Source of the DNA: CAYQJS01 sp964417895
GTDB taxonomy: Bacteria; Chloroflexota; UBA6077; SHYK01
Assembly: GCA_964417895.1 (NCBI GenBank)
Contig: CAYQJS010000111.1
Coordinates: 1 to 5,542 of the forward strand
Length of the DNA: 5,542 nucleotides
Direction of reading: 5' to 3'
Shown one piece after another: positions 1 through 5,460 of this stretch. Numbering within the stretch: position 1 is the stretch's first letter; each line of letters begins with the position of its first letter. The notes beneath the pieces are model-generated. The model had not been told where the DNA came from. It saw nothing but the letters and a program-made list of their open reading frames with translations, and ran no database searches. The translations under genes and the position numbers were made by a program.

Positions 1-28
1 CCTTGCGGGGGAGGGTTGGGGTGGGGGT
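1..28. repeat. G-rich edge repeat, downstream of the binding-protein gene
   Basis: The first 28 bases hold four G-tracts (7-11, 13-15, 18-21, 23-27) separated by 1-2 bases, which fits the general G-quadruplex pattern on the + strand. Read on the reverse strand it becomes a C-rich run with a CACCCC..CCCTCCC core. This resembles the left half of the hairpin element at 4563-4597, so both may be copies of one dispersed intergenic repeat. It lies about 20 bases beyond the stop codon of the reverse-strand binding-protein gene and is cut by the window edge. Whether it ends transcription cannot be judged, because no T-tract is visible. Confidence 0.45.
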
Positions 29-50
29 CACGAACTTCTGCGATTCTGTA

Positions 51-1754
51 CTACCGCCACTCCCACTCGTGGATGTTCCAAACTGCGCCGTCGGTCGATG
101 CGCTCAGCAGCGGCCCGTGGAGCGCGGCGGCGTGGGCCATGGCCGCCAGGTTGTAGTACAGCGTGATAGCCGGCAGCTCCTCGCTCACCAGTCGCATCAT
201 CTGCACGACGAGCTGGTTGCTGGCGGCGCGGTCCAGCGTCATGTCGTAGGCGGCGAGGAGGCGCTCGAACTCCGGGTGCGTCCAGCCACCGCGATTATTA
301 CCGCGCCAGCGATTGTCCGGGCCGGGGATCTGTGACGCGCGCAGATTATCCACGGTCGGCTCCGTGCTCAAGACACTTCCCGTTCCCGTGAGGCCGGGGA
401 AGCTGGCGCGGAACTGCGCGTCGTTGGCCATCGCTTGCGGGATGAGATACACGCTGGATTCCATCCCGGCGCGTCGGAGGCTATCCGCCATGACGGTGGC
501 TTCGGCCTCGTTCTGGCCCGCGGCGTTGACGCGAACCTCGAGGGCGAAGCGCCCCTCCGTCTGGCTCGTATAGACGCCATCCATCCCCCCCGCGAAGCCC
601 GCCTCTTCCATTAGCTGTTCGGTGCGCCGCAGGTCGTGCGGATATCTGGTGATCGCGCGGTCGATGTCCGCGTAGTAATCGAGGCGCGGCGACATCAGGG
701 TGTGGGCAACGGTGCCCTGGCCCTCGAGAAGGCCGACCGCCAGCGTCTGGCGGTCGAGGGCGTGCACCACCGCGCGCCGGACGCGCACATCCTGGAGAAC
801 GCGCGGGGTCGCGAACTCCCCCTTCATCTGGACCTGGTGGAGACGGACCTGGGCGGGGCTCAGGAGGACCGTCCCCGCGCTGGTCGGCTCCCACTCGCGC
901 TTCAGGATGAGTGCCTGCTGAAGCCGAATGGGGTCGTCGATGGTGGCGTGCGCCTGGCCCGCGAGGAGGTTCGCCACCACGGTGTTGGGGTCGCTGACGA
1001 ACAAAAGCCGGATGCGGTCAATGCTGGGACGCCCGAGGGCGTGCCCGGCGAAGCCAACCCCCTCGACGAACGCGCCCAGCTCCCAGCGCTCCATGCGGTA
1101 GGGCCCGAGGCCCACGTAGTCGCCGCCCCAGAAGGGGTGAGCCACGAAGGCTTCAGAGTGCTCCTGCTCGAAGAGTGGCTGCAGGATGTGCCGGGGCAGC
1201 GGCTGAAAGTCCTCCGCCTCGAGGGCACCCCCCTGCAGGTAGGGCTGGCGCCAGCGGAACGCGATGGTGCGAGAGTCCGGCGCCGCGACCTCTTCGAGAT
1301 AGCTGAGCGGCGGTACGTTGGCGACGCCGAGCCCGGGCGCGCCGTACACGCGCCACGCAAAGACGAAGTCCTCGGCCGAGAGCGTCGCGCCGTCGTGCCA
1401 CGTGAGGCCCGGCCGGAGCACGTAGGTCGTCTGAGTGCGCCCATCGGCGAAGACCTGCCAGGCATCGGTACCCAGCCTTGGCAGGGCCTCCGCCAGATAC
1501 GGATGGCGCACGTCACGCTCGTCGTGGATGGCGAGCCCGGCATTGAAGAGGCGTAACGTCGCATTGATGCGCCGCCCTCCGGTACGGCGGATCGACTTGG
1601 CGGCCATGCTGTCCGGCTCGGCCTGGGCGACGAGCACGAGGGGGCGGCTGGGCGGCTGCGTCTGCGGGCTCGCGCCACCGCCCGGGCCAGGGGCGCTCCT
1701 CGGCGCACACGCAGCGAGGACAACCATCGTGGCGGCGAGGAAGAGCCTAGTCAT
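51..1754 (-). CDS. ABC transporter family 5 solute-binding lipoprotein (oligopeptide/dipeptide type)
   Basis: A 567-residue periplasmic or membrane-anchored receptor that would deliver a solute (peptide, nickel or similar) to an ABC importer. Residues 1-16 form a lipoprotein signal: a short basic start, a hydrophobic core and a lipobox L13-A-A-C16, followed by a Pro/Gly-rich linker to about residue 37. Family 5 (SBP_bac_5, DppA/OppA-like) features follow in order: the YVLRPGLTWHDG..LSAEDFVFAWR signature at 111-135, GLGPYRMERWE at 216-225, the DPNTVVANLLAGQAHATID segment near 255-273, DVRVRRAVVHALDR at 322-335, YPHDLRRTEQLMEEAGF at 371-387 and HPEFERLLAAY at 493-503. Length is normal for the family, so the gene looks complete. 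On its own strand a GAAGGA box sits about 8 bases before the ATG, supporting this start. Only 50 bases lie downstream, so any permease genes would be outside the window. Family is confident; the ligand cannot be read from sequence. Confidence 0.93.
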   Translation of the reverse strand: MTRLFLAATMVVLAACAPRSAPGPGGGASPQTQPPSRPLVLVAQAEPDSMAAKSIRRTGGRRINATLRLFNAGLAIHDERDVRHPYLAEALPRLGTDAWQVFADGRTQTTYVLRPGLTWHDGATLSAEDFVFAWRVYGAPGLGVANVPPLSYLEEVAAPDSRTIAFRWRQPYLQGGALEAEDFQPLPRHILQPLFEQEHSEAFVAHPFWGGDYVGLGPYRMERWELGAFVEGVGFAGHALGRPSIDRIRLLFVSDPNTVVANLLAGQAHATIDDPIRLQQALILKREWEPTSAGTVLLSPAQVRLHQVQMKGEFATPRVLQDVRVRRAVVHALDRQTLAVGLLEGQGTVAHTLMSPRLDYYADIDRAITRYPHDLRRTEQLMEEAGFAGGMDGVYTSQTEGRFALEVRVNAAGQNEAEATVMADSLRRAGMESSVYLIPQAMANDAQFRASFPGLTGTGSVLSTEPTVDNLRASQIPGPDNRWRGNNRGGWTHPEFERLLAAYDMTLDRAASNQLVVQMMRLVSEELPAITLYYNLAAMAHAAALHGPLLSASTDGAVWNIHEWEWR

Positions 1755-1831
1755 ACGAAAGTTCCTTCAGGAATGCGTATGCTAACATATGTATTCACGT
1801 GATCAATTCGTTTGATGAATCGGAGATTGTC
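1755..1831. promoter_or_regulatory. Divergent intergenic region with two inverted repeats
   Basis: This 77-bp stretch separates the reverse-strand binding-protein gene from the forward toxin-antitoxin pair and is visibly richer in A/T than the genes. It contains an imperfect inverted repeat, aatgcgtatg - ctaa - catatgtatt (1772-1795, 8 of 10 positions matched), and a second, perfect 5-bp one, atcaa - ttcgt - ttgat (1802-1816). Type II antitoxins usually bind palindromes in their own promoter, so these are candidate operator sites for the HTH antitoxin. A weak reverse-strand promoter could be TTGATC (1806-1801) and TAGCAT (1784-1779) with a 16-bp spacer. I found no convincing forward -35/-10 pair. 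A short ttcct-tc-aggaa palindrome (1762-1773) overlaps the ribosome-binding site of the binding-protein gene. Confidence 0.45.
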
Positions 1832-2152
1832 ATGGAGCTTCTGACGGTGCATGAAACAGCCCAGATGCTCAGAGTCGCCACTATCACGGTCCGCCGCTAC
1901 ATTGCTAGTGGGAGGCTGCGGGCGGTCAGAGCCGGAAAAGGGGTACGGGTGCAGAAAGTATCCCTTGAGCAGTTCATCACCCCCGTCGAACCCAGGGAAG
2001 TCGAGCCCGGCCCGGTACTTCCCACAGGTAAGCCCTTGAGCTCCGAAGATCCGTTATGGGAGCTGGTGGGCTCGGCAACCGACGCCGAGCCCACAGACGC
2101 CTCGAAGAAGTACGAGTACCTGGCGGAGGCCCTAGCGCCCACCCGACCATGA
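1832..2152 (+). CDS. Excisionase-family helix-turn-helix antitoxin
   Basis: A 106-residue DNA-binding protein, probably the antitoxin of the following PIN toxin. Residues 4-49 are a MerR/excisionase-type winged HTH: helix TVHETAQML (5-13), recognition helix TITVRRYIA (17-25), then the basic wing SGRLRAVRAGKGVRV and the closing SLEQF (44-48). A Pro/Glu-rich linker (51-68) leads to a C-terminal segment with DPLWELVG (73-80) and SKKYEYLAEAL (91-101). That kind of short amphipathic tail neutralises PIN toxins in VapB-like antitoxins. I chose ATG 1832 because a GGAG box (1822-1825) lies 6 bases upstream and the homologous-looking HTH begins at once. An in-frame GTG at 1799 would add 11 residues and has no good ribosome-binding site. 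The stop overlaps the next start (ATGA, 2149-2152), indicating translational coupling. Autoregulation through the upstream palindromes is inferred. Confidence 0.85.
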   Translation: MELLTVHETAQMLRVATITVRRYIASGRLRAVRAGKGVRVQKVSLEQFITPVEPREVEPGPVLPTGKPLSSEDPLWELVGSATDAEPTDASKKYEYLAEALAPTRP

Positions 2153-2586
2153 GCGCCGCCCGTCCCACTCCAAGGCCACGGAGGGCGTTCCTTGATTCCT
2201 CAGGGTTTCTAGCTCTCGTCAATCCGCATGACACCTATCATTCGGAGGCTCGCGCGGCCTGGATCATGCTGACCCAAGAGTATTGGACCACCTTCACAAC
2301 CAATTTTGTCGTAGCCGAGACACATGCTCTCTTCCTCGTTCGCCTGGGTCATGACCACGCCACAGCGTTTCTGCGCCAGATCACCCGCAGTAGCACCACA
2401 ATCGTCAGGGTCAGCGCGCGCGATGAACAACGAGCCCAGGCAATCATCTTCCAGTATCAGGACAAGGACTTCTCCTTCACCGATGCCACGAGCTTCGCCG
2501 TCATGGAGCGGCTGCGCATCGGTCCAGCCTTCACCTTCGACCGCGATTTTGCGCAGTACGGCCTCCCGATGATTGGCCCTGCTTAA
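2149..2586 (+). CDS. PIN-domain ribonuclease toxin (VapC-like)
   Basis: A 145-residue PIN-fold protein, predicted to be a metal-dependent endoribonuclease toxin. The four acidic positions of PIN nucleases can be placed: D16 in FLDSSGFLALV (14-24), E57 in NFVVAETHAL (52-61), D112 in FSFTDATSF (108-116) and D131 in FTFDRDF (128-134). The whole domain is of typical length, with no sign of truncation, so the toxin may be active. The start at ATG 2149 overlaps the antitoxin stop by 4 bp. An upstream in-frame ATG at 2056 would run through the antitoxin gene and give a low-complexity Gly/Arg extension, so I rejected it. The gene order (HTH antitoxin, then PIN) and coupling match type II modules. The RNA target (tRNA, rRNA or mRNA) cannot be told from sequence. 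The gene converges on the bicupin gene, with 56 bp between their stops. Confidence 0.9.
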   Translation: MSAARPTPRPRRAFLDSSGFLALVNPHDTYHSEARAAWIMLTQEYWTTFTTNFVVAETHALFLVRLGHDHATAFLRQITRSSTTIVRVSARDEQRAQAIIFQYQDKDFSFTDATSFAVMERLRIGPAFTFDRDFAQYGLPMIGPA

Positions 2587-2642
2587 GTCCGGGGCACGTG
2601 GACCGCCAGTAGCGGACACCCGGCGCAGCGCTCGCGAGCTAC
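2587..2642. other. Convergent intergenic spacer with small palindromes
   Basis: Between the convergent PIN toxin and bicupin genes there is a perfect 10-bp palindrome, gctcgcgagc (2630-2639), and a 6-bp hairpin agctac-ctatct-gtagct (2637-2654) that spans the stop codon of the reverse-strand bicupin gene. A weak ccgc-cagta-gcgg stem lies at 2603-2615. None is followed by a T-tract on either strand, so a bidirectional terminator is possible but not demonstrated. Confidence 0.3.
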
Positions 2643-3752
2643 CTATCTGTAGCTGACCTCTGGCATGCCGACACTGACGCCTCGGGCTGCTGTCTCCCGC
2701 TCGAACAGGCTCCGGATCTCCGGGTCCTCGTCCTCGTACTCGATCTGCGTCCCGCCCTCACTCGTCGACCGGGTGACGCCGCCCGCGGCCTTGTGGATGC
2801 CCATGGGAAACTTGGTGCTCCCGTAGCGCAGGGCTAGCTGCCGGGCCGGCTCGGGGCCGCTGTTGAAGTGCTGGTGGAACCAGCCGGTCGGCGGGCTGAA
2901 GACGGTGCCCGGCTTCCAGTCCACGCGGACGACTCGCTCCCCCTTACCATCCGAGAAGGGGCGCAACCCCAGCTCGCTGGGCCACAGCAGGGTGTAGCCC
3001 GTGGAGCGCAGGATGACCAGGAGCGCACCGCCGCCGTGGTGATGCGCCTTGGCGTAGCGGCCGCTGGGGTACTGCGCCATGTGGCCGATGAGCGTGTTCC
3101 CCGCGGGCTCAAATTGAATGCTCCCGTAGCCCGACCCGCGGTACTCCTTCGCGGGGATCTGGGCGTTGGCCACATCGGTGATCAGGTTCGCATGCCACAG
3201 GGGATGGTGGGCCTCGCCGTAGCGGCTGTCCAGGGCGTAGTAGTCCGCACGGCCGTCGAAGCGGTCCTTGAACTCGAGATTCGTGTTGAAGACGAAGTCC
3301 TCGCTGTGGAACAGGTCGAACACCAGGGGAGCGGTTGTCGCCGCCAGGTAGTAGGCGGGCTCGCTGCCGGTGTTCTTGAGCGTGTACGAGGCATTGAGCG
3401 GGATACCGAACATGCTCGTTTCCTGCCAGTCGAGCGCGCTCACGTGGCCCTCGGCATCCCGTACCTCCGCCCGCCCTTGCCCCTTGAGCACGAAAACGAT
3501 CTGCTCGTACATGTGCTTGATGGGCCTGGTCTCGCCGCCTGGCGGGATCTCGACGGCGTACATGGCGGTACGGCGTTCCATGCCGCGCAGGTGCAGGAAC
3601 GTCGCCGGGCAACCGAGCCGGTCCCAGCGCTCCATGGGCTGGTTGGGTATGTCCGCCGCGAAATACCCCTGGATGATGGGGACCTCCTGAGCGAGCAGCC
3701 AGCGCTCGTAGGGTGTGGGATTGGTGATGGGCTCCGAGTCCTGAGCTGTCAT
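2643..3752 (-). CDS. Bicupin-fold protein, probable metal-dependent enzyme or binding protein
   Basis: A 369-residue soluble protein with two cupin beta-barrels, the layout seen in gentisate dioxygenase-like bicupins. Similar environmental proteins sometimes carry the label ethanolamine ammonia-lyase-activating protein (from memory, uncertain). The N-terminal cupin (about 62-145) has the barrel pattern PPGGE..HMYEQIVFVLKGQG but keeps only H80 of the usual motif-1 ligands, and Y123 stands where the motif-2 His is expected. The C-terminal cupin (about 210-312) has G231-x5-H237-H-H239 and an exact motif 2, G282-x5-P288-x-G290-x2-H293-x3-N297. It can therefore form a 3-His site, while L245 replaces the usual Glu. 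This suggests one metal centre, in the second domain. There is no signal peptide. On its strand GAGG boxes lie 5 and 10 bases before the ATG. It is divergent from the double-RidA gene. The substrate is unknown. Confidence 0.82.
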   Translation of the reverse strand: MTAQDSEPITNPTPYERWLLAQEVPIIQGYFAADIPNQPMERWDRLGCPATFLHLRGMERRTAMYAVEIPPGGETRPIKHMYEQIVFVLKGQGRAEVRDAEGHVSALDWQETSMFGIPLNASYTLKNTGSEPAYYLAATTAPLVFDLFHSEDFVFNTNLEFKDRFDGRADYYALDSRYGEAHHPLWHANLITDVANAQIPAKEYRGSGYGSIQFEPAGNTLIGHMAQYPSGRYAKAHHHGGGALLVILRSTGYTLLWPSELGLRPFSDGKGERVVRVDWKPGTVFSPPTGWFHQHFNSGPEPARQLALRYGSTKFPMGIHKAAGGVTRSTSEGGTQIEYEDEDPEIRSLFERETAARGVSVGMPEVSYR

Positions 3753-3844
3753 CTGCGCCTCGCCTCGCTTCGAAGTGCGGCCATTCTAGCCCAACGGCTA
3801 CGAGTAAGATGGATGAGCGATCGGCCCCGGCAGAGGAGGTGCAC
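3753..3844. promoter_or_regulatory. Divergent promoter region between bicupin and RidA-like genes
   Basis: This 92-bp region must carry the start signals for both flanking genes. A reverse-strand -10-like TAGAAT (3788-3783, 5 of 6 to consensus) sits about 30 bases before the bicupin ATG, but no good -35 pairs with it. A perfect 5-bp inverted repeat, tagcc-caac-ggcta (3787-3800), overlaps the end of that box and is a candidate operator. On the forward side TAAGAT (3805-3810) is only a weak -10. A strong aggaggt ribosome-binding site (3834-3840) lies 4 bases before ATG 3845. Confidence 0.35.
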
Positions 3845-4531
3845 ATGCGCAAGCTCGTATATGAGTGGCTGGGGCGCGAGTTCGTGGCGCTGAGCGCCGA
3901 GGGGCGGCCAGAGCTGGGGGTTGCGGAGCAGGCGCGCGATCTGTTCCGCCGCTTCGACGAAGAGCTCCACGGCCTCGGACTATCGCTCGATGACACCGTC
4001 CGAACTCGCCTGTGGGGTCGCGACCGCGCCAGCCGGGATGAGGGGAGCCGCGAGCGCGTCGCGGCGCTCACGGGAAGCGCCCGGTCCGCCAGCTCCAGCT
4101 ACATTGCGCCCGTGCACTTCGACTCCGAGGCCCAGGTGGCCGTGGACCTGTATGCGATGCGCCCCAGGCGCCCCGGGCTGGAGAAAGCCCTCGTCGAGTA
4201 CGACCCGCCCATCGTCCCGCTCCGCTACCTGGCCTGGGACCACGTGGTCGTGCTGTCCGGCGTGACTGCCGTGCTTCCTACGCTGGCCGACCAGGTGGCG
4301 GACATCCTCCCGCGCATCAAGGCGTCCCTGGCCGAGGCCGGCGCGGGTTGGGAGCAGGTCGTGCTGATCTCCTGCTTCCTCCATCGCAGCCAGCCCCTGG
4401 ACCTGCTCAGGGACCTGCTCGCCGCGGCCATCCCCGCTCGCCCCCAGCGGGCAGAGTATGGTTTCGTGGACGGCTATTCCACGGAGGGGAAGTTCGTCGA
4501 GATCGAGGTCACGGCGCTGCTTACGGGGTAG
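3845..4531 (+). CDS. Tandem RidA-like (YjgF/YER057c/UK114) double-domain protein
   Basis: A 228-residue cytosolic protein made of two RidA-like domains. RidA enzymes deaminate reactive enamine/imine intermediates of amino-acid metabolism; other family members have catabolic roles. The C-terminal half (about 133-225) fits well: VVVLSGVTAVLP, the helix pattern QVADILPRIKASLAEAGAGWEQVVLISCFL, the PAR motif with R199 (matching RidA R105) and KFVEIEVTAL with E219 (matching RidA E120). The N-terminal half (about 5-105) has the same order: FVALSAEG, EQARDLFRRFDEELHGLGLSLDDTVRTRLW, an ARSASSSYIAP stretch with R80, and QVAVDLYAM. There the Glu120 position is Ala99, so it may be structural. Canonical RidA is about 128 residues and trimeric; a tandem protein would form a pseudo-hexameric assembly of pairs. 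The start at ATG 3845 is chosen for its strong aggaggt box; an upstream ATG at 3809 lacks one. Activity and substrate are inferred only from the family. Confidence 0.85.
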   Translation: MRKLVYEWLGREFVALSAEGRPELGVAEQARDLFRRFDEELHGLGLSLDDTVRTRLWGRDRASRDEGSRERVAALTGSARSASSSYIAPVHFDSEAQVAVDLYAMRPRRPGLEKALVEYDPPIVPLRYLAWDHVVVLSGVTAVLPTLADQVADILPRIKASLAEAGAGWEQVVLISCFLHRSQPLDLLRDLLAAAIPARPQRAEYGFVDGYSTEGKFVEIEVTALLTG

Positions 4532-4535
4532 GGGA

Positions 4536-4554
4536 GAGCGTGGGCCCAGCGCTC
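4536..4554 (+). terminator. Possible hairpin after the RidA-like gene
   Basis: Five bases after the stop codon, gagcg (4536-4540) pairs with cgctc (4550-4554) around a tgggcccag loop that can itself pair partly. No T-tract follows, so an intrinsic terminator is uncertain. Together with the GC-rich hairpin just downstream it may protect or end the transcript. Confidence 0.3.
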
Positions 4555-4562
4555 CGGGCGAC

Positions 4563-4597
4563 GCCCTCACCCCCCCTCCCAGAGGGAGAGGGGAGAG
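4563..4597. repeat. GC-rich palindromic intergenic repeat (REP-like)
   Basis: A ccctcacccc start is followed by ctccc (4576-4580), an aga turn and gggag (4584-4588). The stem extends through cccc (4572-4575) and gggg (4590-4593) with one bulged A. The ccctcacccc...ctccc...gggag layout matches a type of short palindrome that recurs between genes in many GC-rich bacteria, and its left half resembles the window's first 28 bases read in reverse. The repeat status is inferred from that resemblance; only one full copy lies in the window. Confidence 0.5.
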
Positions 4598-4600
4598 CTG

Positions 4601-4640
4601 CGCTTGCCCGCTGCCCGGACCCCTCATATACTGGCAAGCG
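4601..4640. promoter_or_regulatory. Operator-like 8-bp perfect inverted repeat framing a promoter
   Basis: cgcttgcc (4601-4608) and ggcaagcg (4633-4640) are exact reverse complements with 24 bases between them, so their centres are 32 bp apart, close to three turns of the helix. The left arm overlaps the -35 box and the right arm begins directly after the -10 box, near the expected transcription start. This is the geometry of a repressor site binding two helical faces, or of a DNA-looping pair. The alternative is an mRNA/DNA hairpin unrelated to regulation. Confidence 0.5.
4604..4632 (+). promoter_or_regulatory. Sigma70-type promoter for the unknown gene
   Basis: TTGCCC (4604-4609) and TATACT (4627-4632) match the -35 and -10 consensus at 4 and 5 of 6 positions, with an ideal 17-bp spacer. 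Transcription would begin near 4639, giving a leader of about 55 bases before the ATG at 4694. This is the best promoter match in the window. Confidence 0.6.
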
Positions 4641-4693
4641 ACAAGCCATAGGAGCCGCTGCACCAAGGTCAGGCAAATAGAAGGAGACTGAAT

Positions 4694-5404
4694 ATGGCGA
4701 TAATCGAGGCCCGAGCGCTCTCAGGCGACGCAATGGTCAACGAGCTCGAGCACGTCAGGATCGAGCTGGGGCGGGACCACCCGATCAGGGGACGCCGCCT
4801 ACCCAGGACTATGCAGGAGTTATCGACAAGCAGACGCCGAATGCACCGGGGCGGGGCCAACACCGTGAATCGCAACGGGGAACGGTACATCAACTGTCCG
4901 GTGCGATCGGTCCGACGCATCCAGCTGCGCAAGATCATGGACGAGGCCGGCCAGGATATCGTCGGCGGCCCCATGCCGAGCCACGAGACGCTCGATCGGT
5001 GGGAGTCGTGTGAGCTGGGCCTCACCAATGAGGAGATCGACCGGCTCGAAAAGGAGGACCCCTCCGCCGACAAGCTGGTGTTCACGGGCTGGTGGATCAA
5101 CACTCATCGCACCGCCCACTGGTCCGTGGGCATCGGGACAGCGTTCGCCGGTGAAGGGGAGAAGCTCAATCCAGAGACTCGGAAGCGCCTCCTGGAGGAT
5201 CTCGACGAGAAGAGGCAGCTCTATACCGAGCTAGGGGTGAAGGACCTGGAGCGAGCGCTAGTGCGCGACGTGGAGCACGCCGGGGTGGACATTGATCACG
5301 CCGAGTTTGACCGGGACGTGATTCACGACTACTGCGACACACCCGAGGCCCAGGAGGAGATGCGGCAGGCCTTTACTCTCAGGATGCAGCGCAACTGGAT
5401 GTAG
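4694..5404 (+). CDS. Uncharacterised soluble protein, 236 residues
   Basis: I do not recognise this protein. It is very likely expressed: an aaggag box (4681-4686) lies 7 bases before the ATG, a good promoter lies upstream, and the frame stays open to a stop at 5402-5404. It has no signal peptide or membrane segment. The first third is basic, with Arg-rich stretches IRGRRLPRT (31-39) and SRRRMHRGG (46-54), then VRSVRRIQLRK (70-80). The middle has a Trp/His-rich core, VFTGWWINTHRTAHWSVGIG (129-148), with G-rich FAGEGEKL after it. The last part is acidic and predicted helical (about 160-232), with alternating charged residues such as RKRLLEDLDEKRQLY and a His/Asp-rich DIDHAEFDRDVIHDYCD (199-215) that could bind metal. 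Cys occur at 68, 106 and 214. Nucleic-acid contact by the basic part is only a guess. It is transcribed alone as far as the window shows. Confidence 0.75.
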   Translation: MAIIEARALSGDAMVNELEHVRIELGRDHPIRGRRLPRTMQELSTSRRRMHRGGANTVNRNGERYINCPVRSVRRIQLRKIMDEAGQDIVGGPMPSHETLDRWESCELGLTNEEIDRLEKEDPSADKLVFTGWWINTHRTAHWSVGIGTAFAGEGEKLNPETRKRLLEDLDEKRQLYTELGVKDLERALVRDVEHAGVDIDHAEFDRDVIHDYCDTPEAQEEMRQAFTLRMQRNWM

Positions 5405-5416
5405 TGTATGACGGGA

Positions 5417-5448
5417 GTGGTGGAGTGTGGGCATCCCGCCCCCACCAC
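5417..5448 (+). terminator. Possible stem-loop after the unknown gene
   Basis: gtggtgg (5417-5423) is the exact complement of ccaccac (5442-5448), with a nested ggg-cat-ccc turn at 5429-5437, starting 12 bases after the stop codon. A moderately A/T-rich tctaaatta follows from 5454, but there is no run of T. It could be a transcription end or an mRNA-stabilising hairpin. Confidence 0.4.
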
Positions 5449-5460
5449 CAGGGTCTAAAT

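Noticed and set aside
636..1556. A 306-codon forward open frame inside the binding-protein gene.
   Set aside because: It is antisense to a gene with clear family 5 motifs and a lipobox, has no ribosome-binding site I can see, and its translation shows no recognisable domain. Long antisense frames are expected at this GC content.
2056..2148. An earlier in-frame start for the PIN toxin, giving a 31-residue N-terminal extension.
   Set aside because: The extension lies wholly inside the antitoxin gene and is Gly/Arg-rich, and the ATGA overlap at 2149-2152 is the usual coupling of such modules.
2868..3893. A 341-codon forward open frame antisense to the bicupin gene.
   Set aside because: The reverse strand encodes matching cupin motifs and has a good start. 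The forward translation has no recognisable domain and looks like a high-GC shadow.
3109..4071. A 320-codon reverse open frame across the bicupin/RidA divergent region.
   Set aside because: It overlaps two genes with recognisable domains and spans their shared promoter region. Its translation is Arg/Ser/Pro-rich low-complexity sequence.
4601..4640. The inverted repeat as a CIRCE heat-shock element or an intrinsic terminator.
   Set aside because: Its arms do not match the CIRCE ttagcactc/gagtgctaa arms, the 24-base loop is too long for a terminator and no T-tract follows.
3980..4666. A 228-codon reverse open frame antisense to the RidA-like gene.
   Set aside because: It runs through the intergenic hairpins and promoter and opposes a gene with conserved RidA residues.
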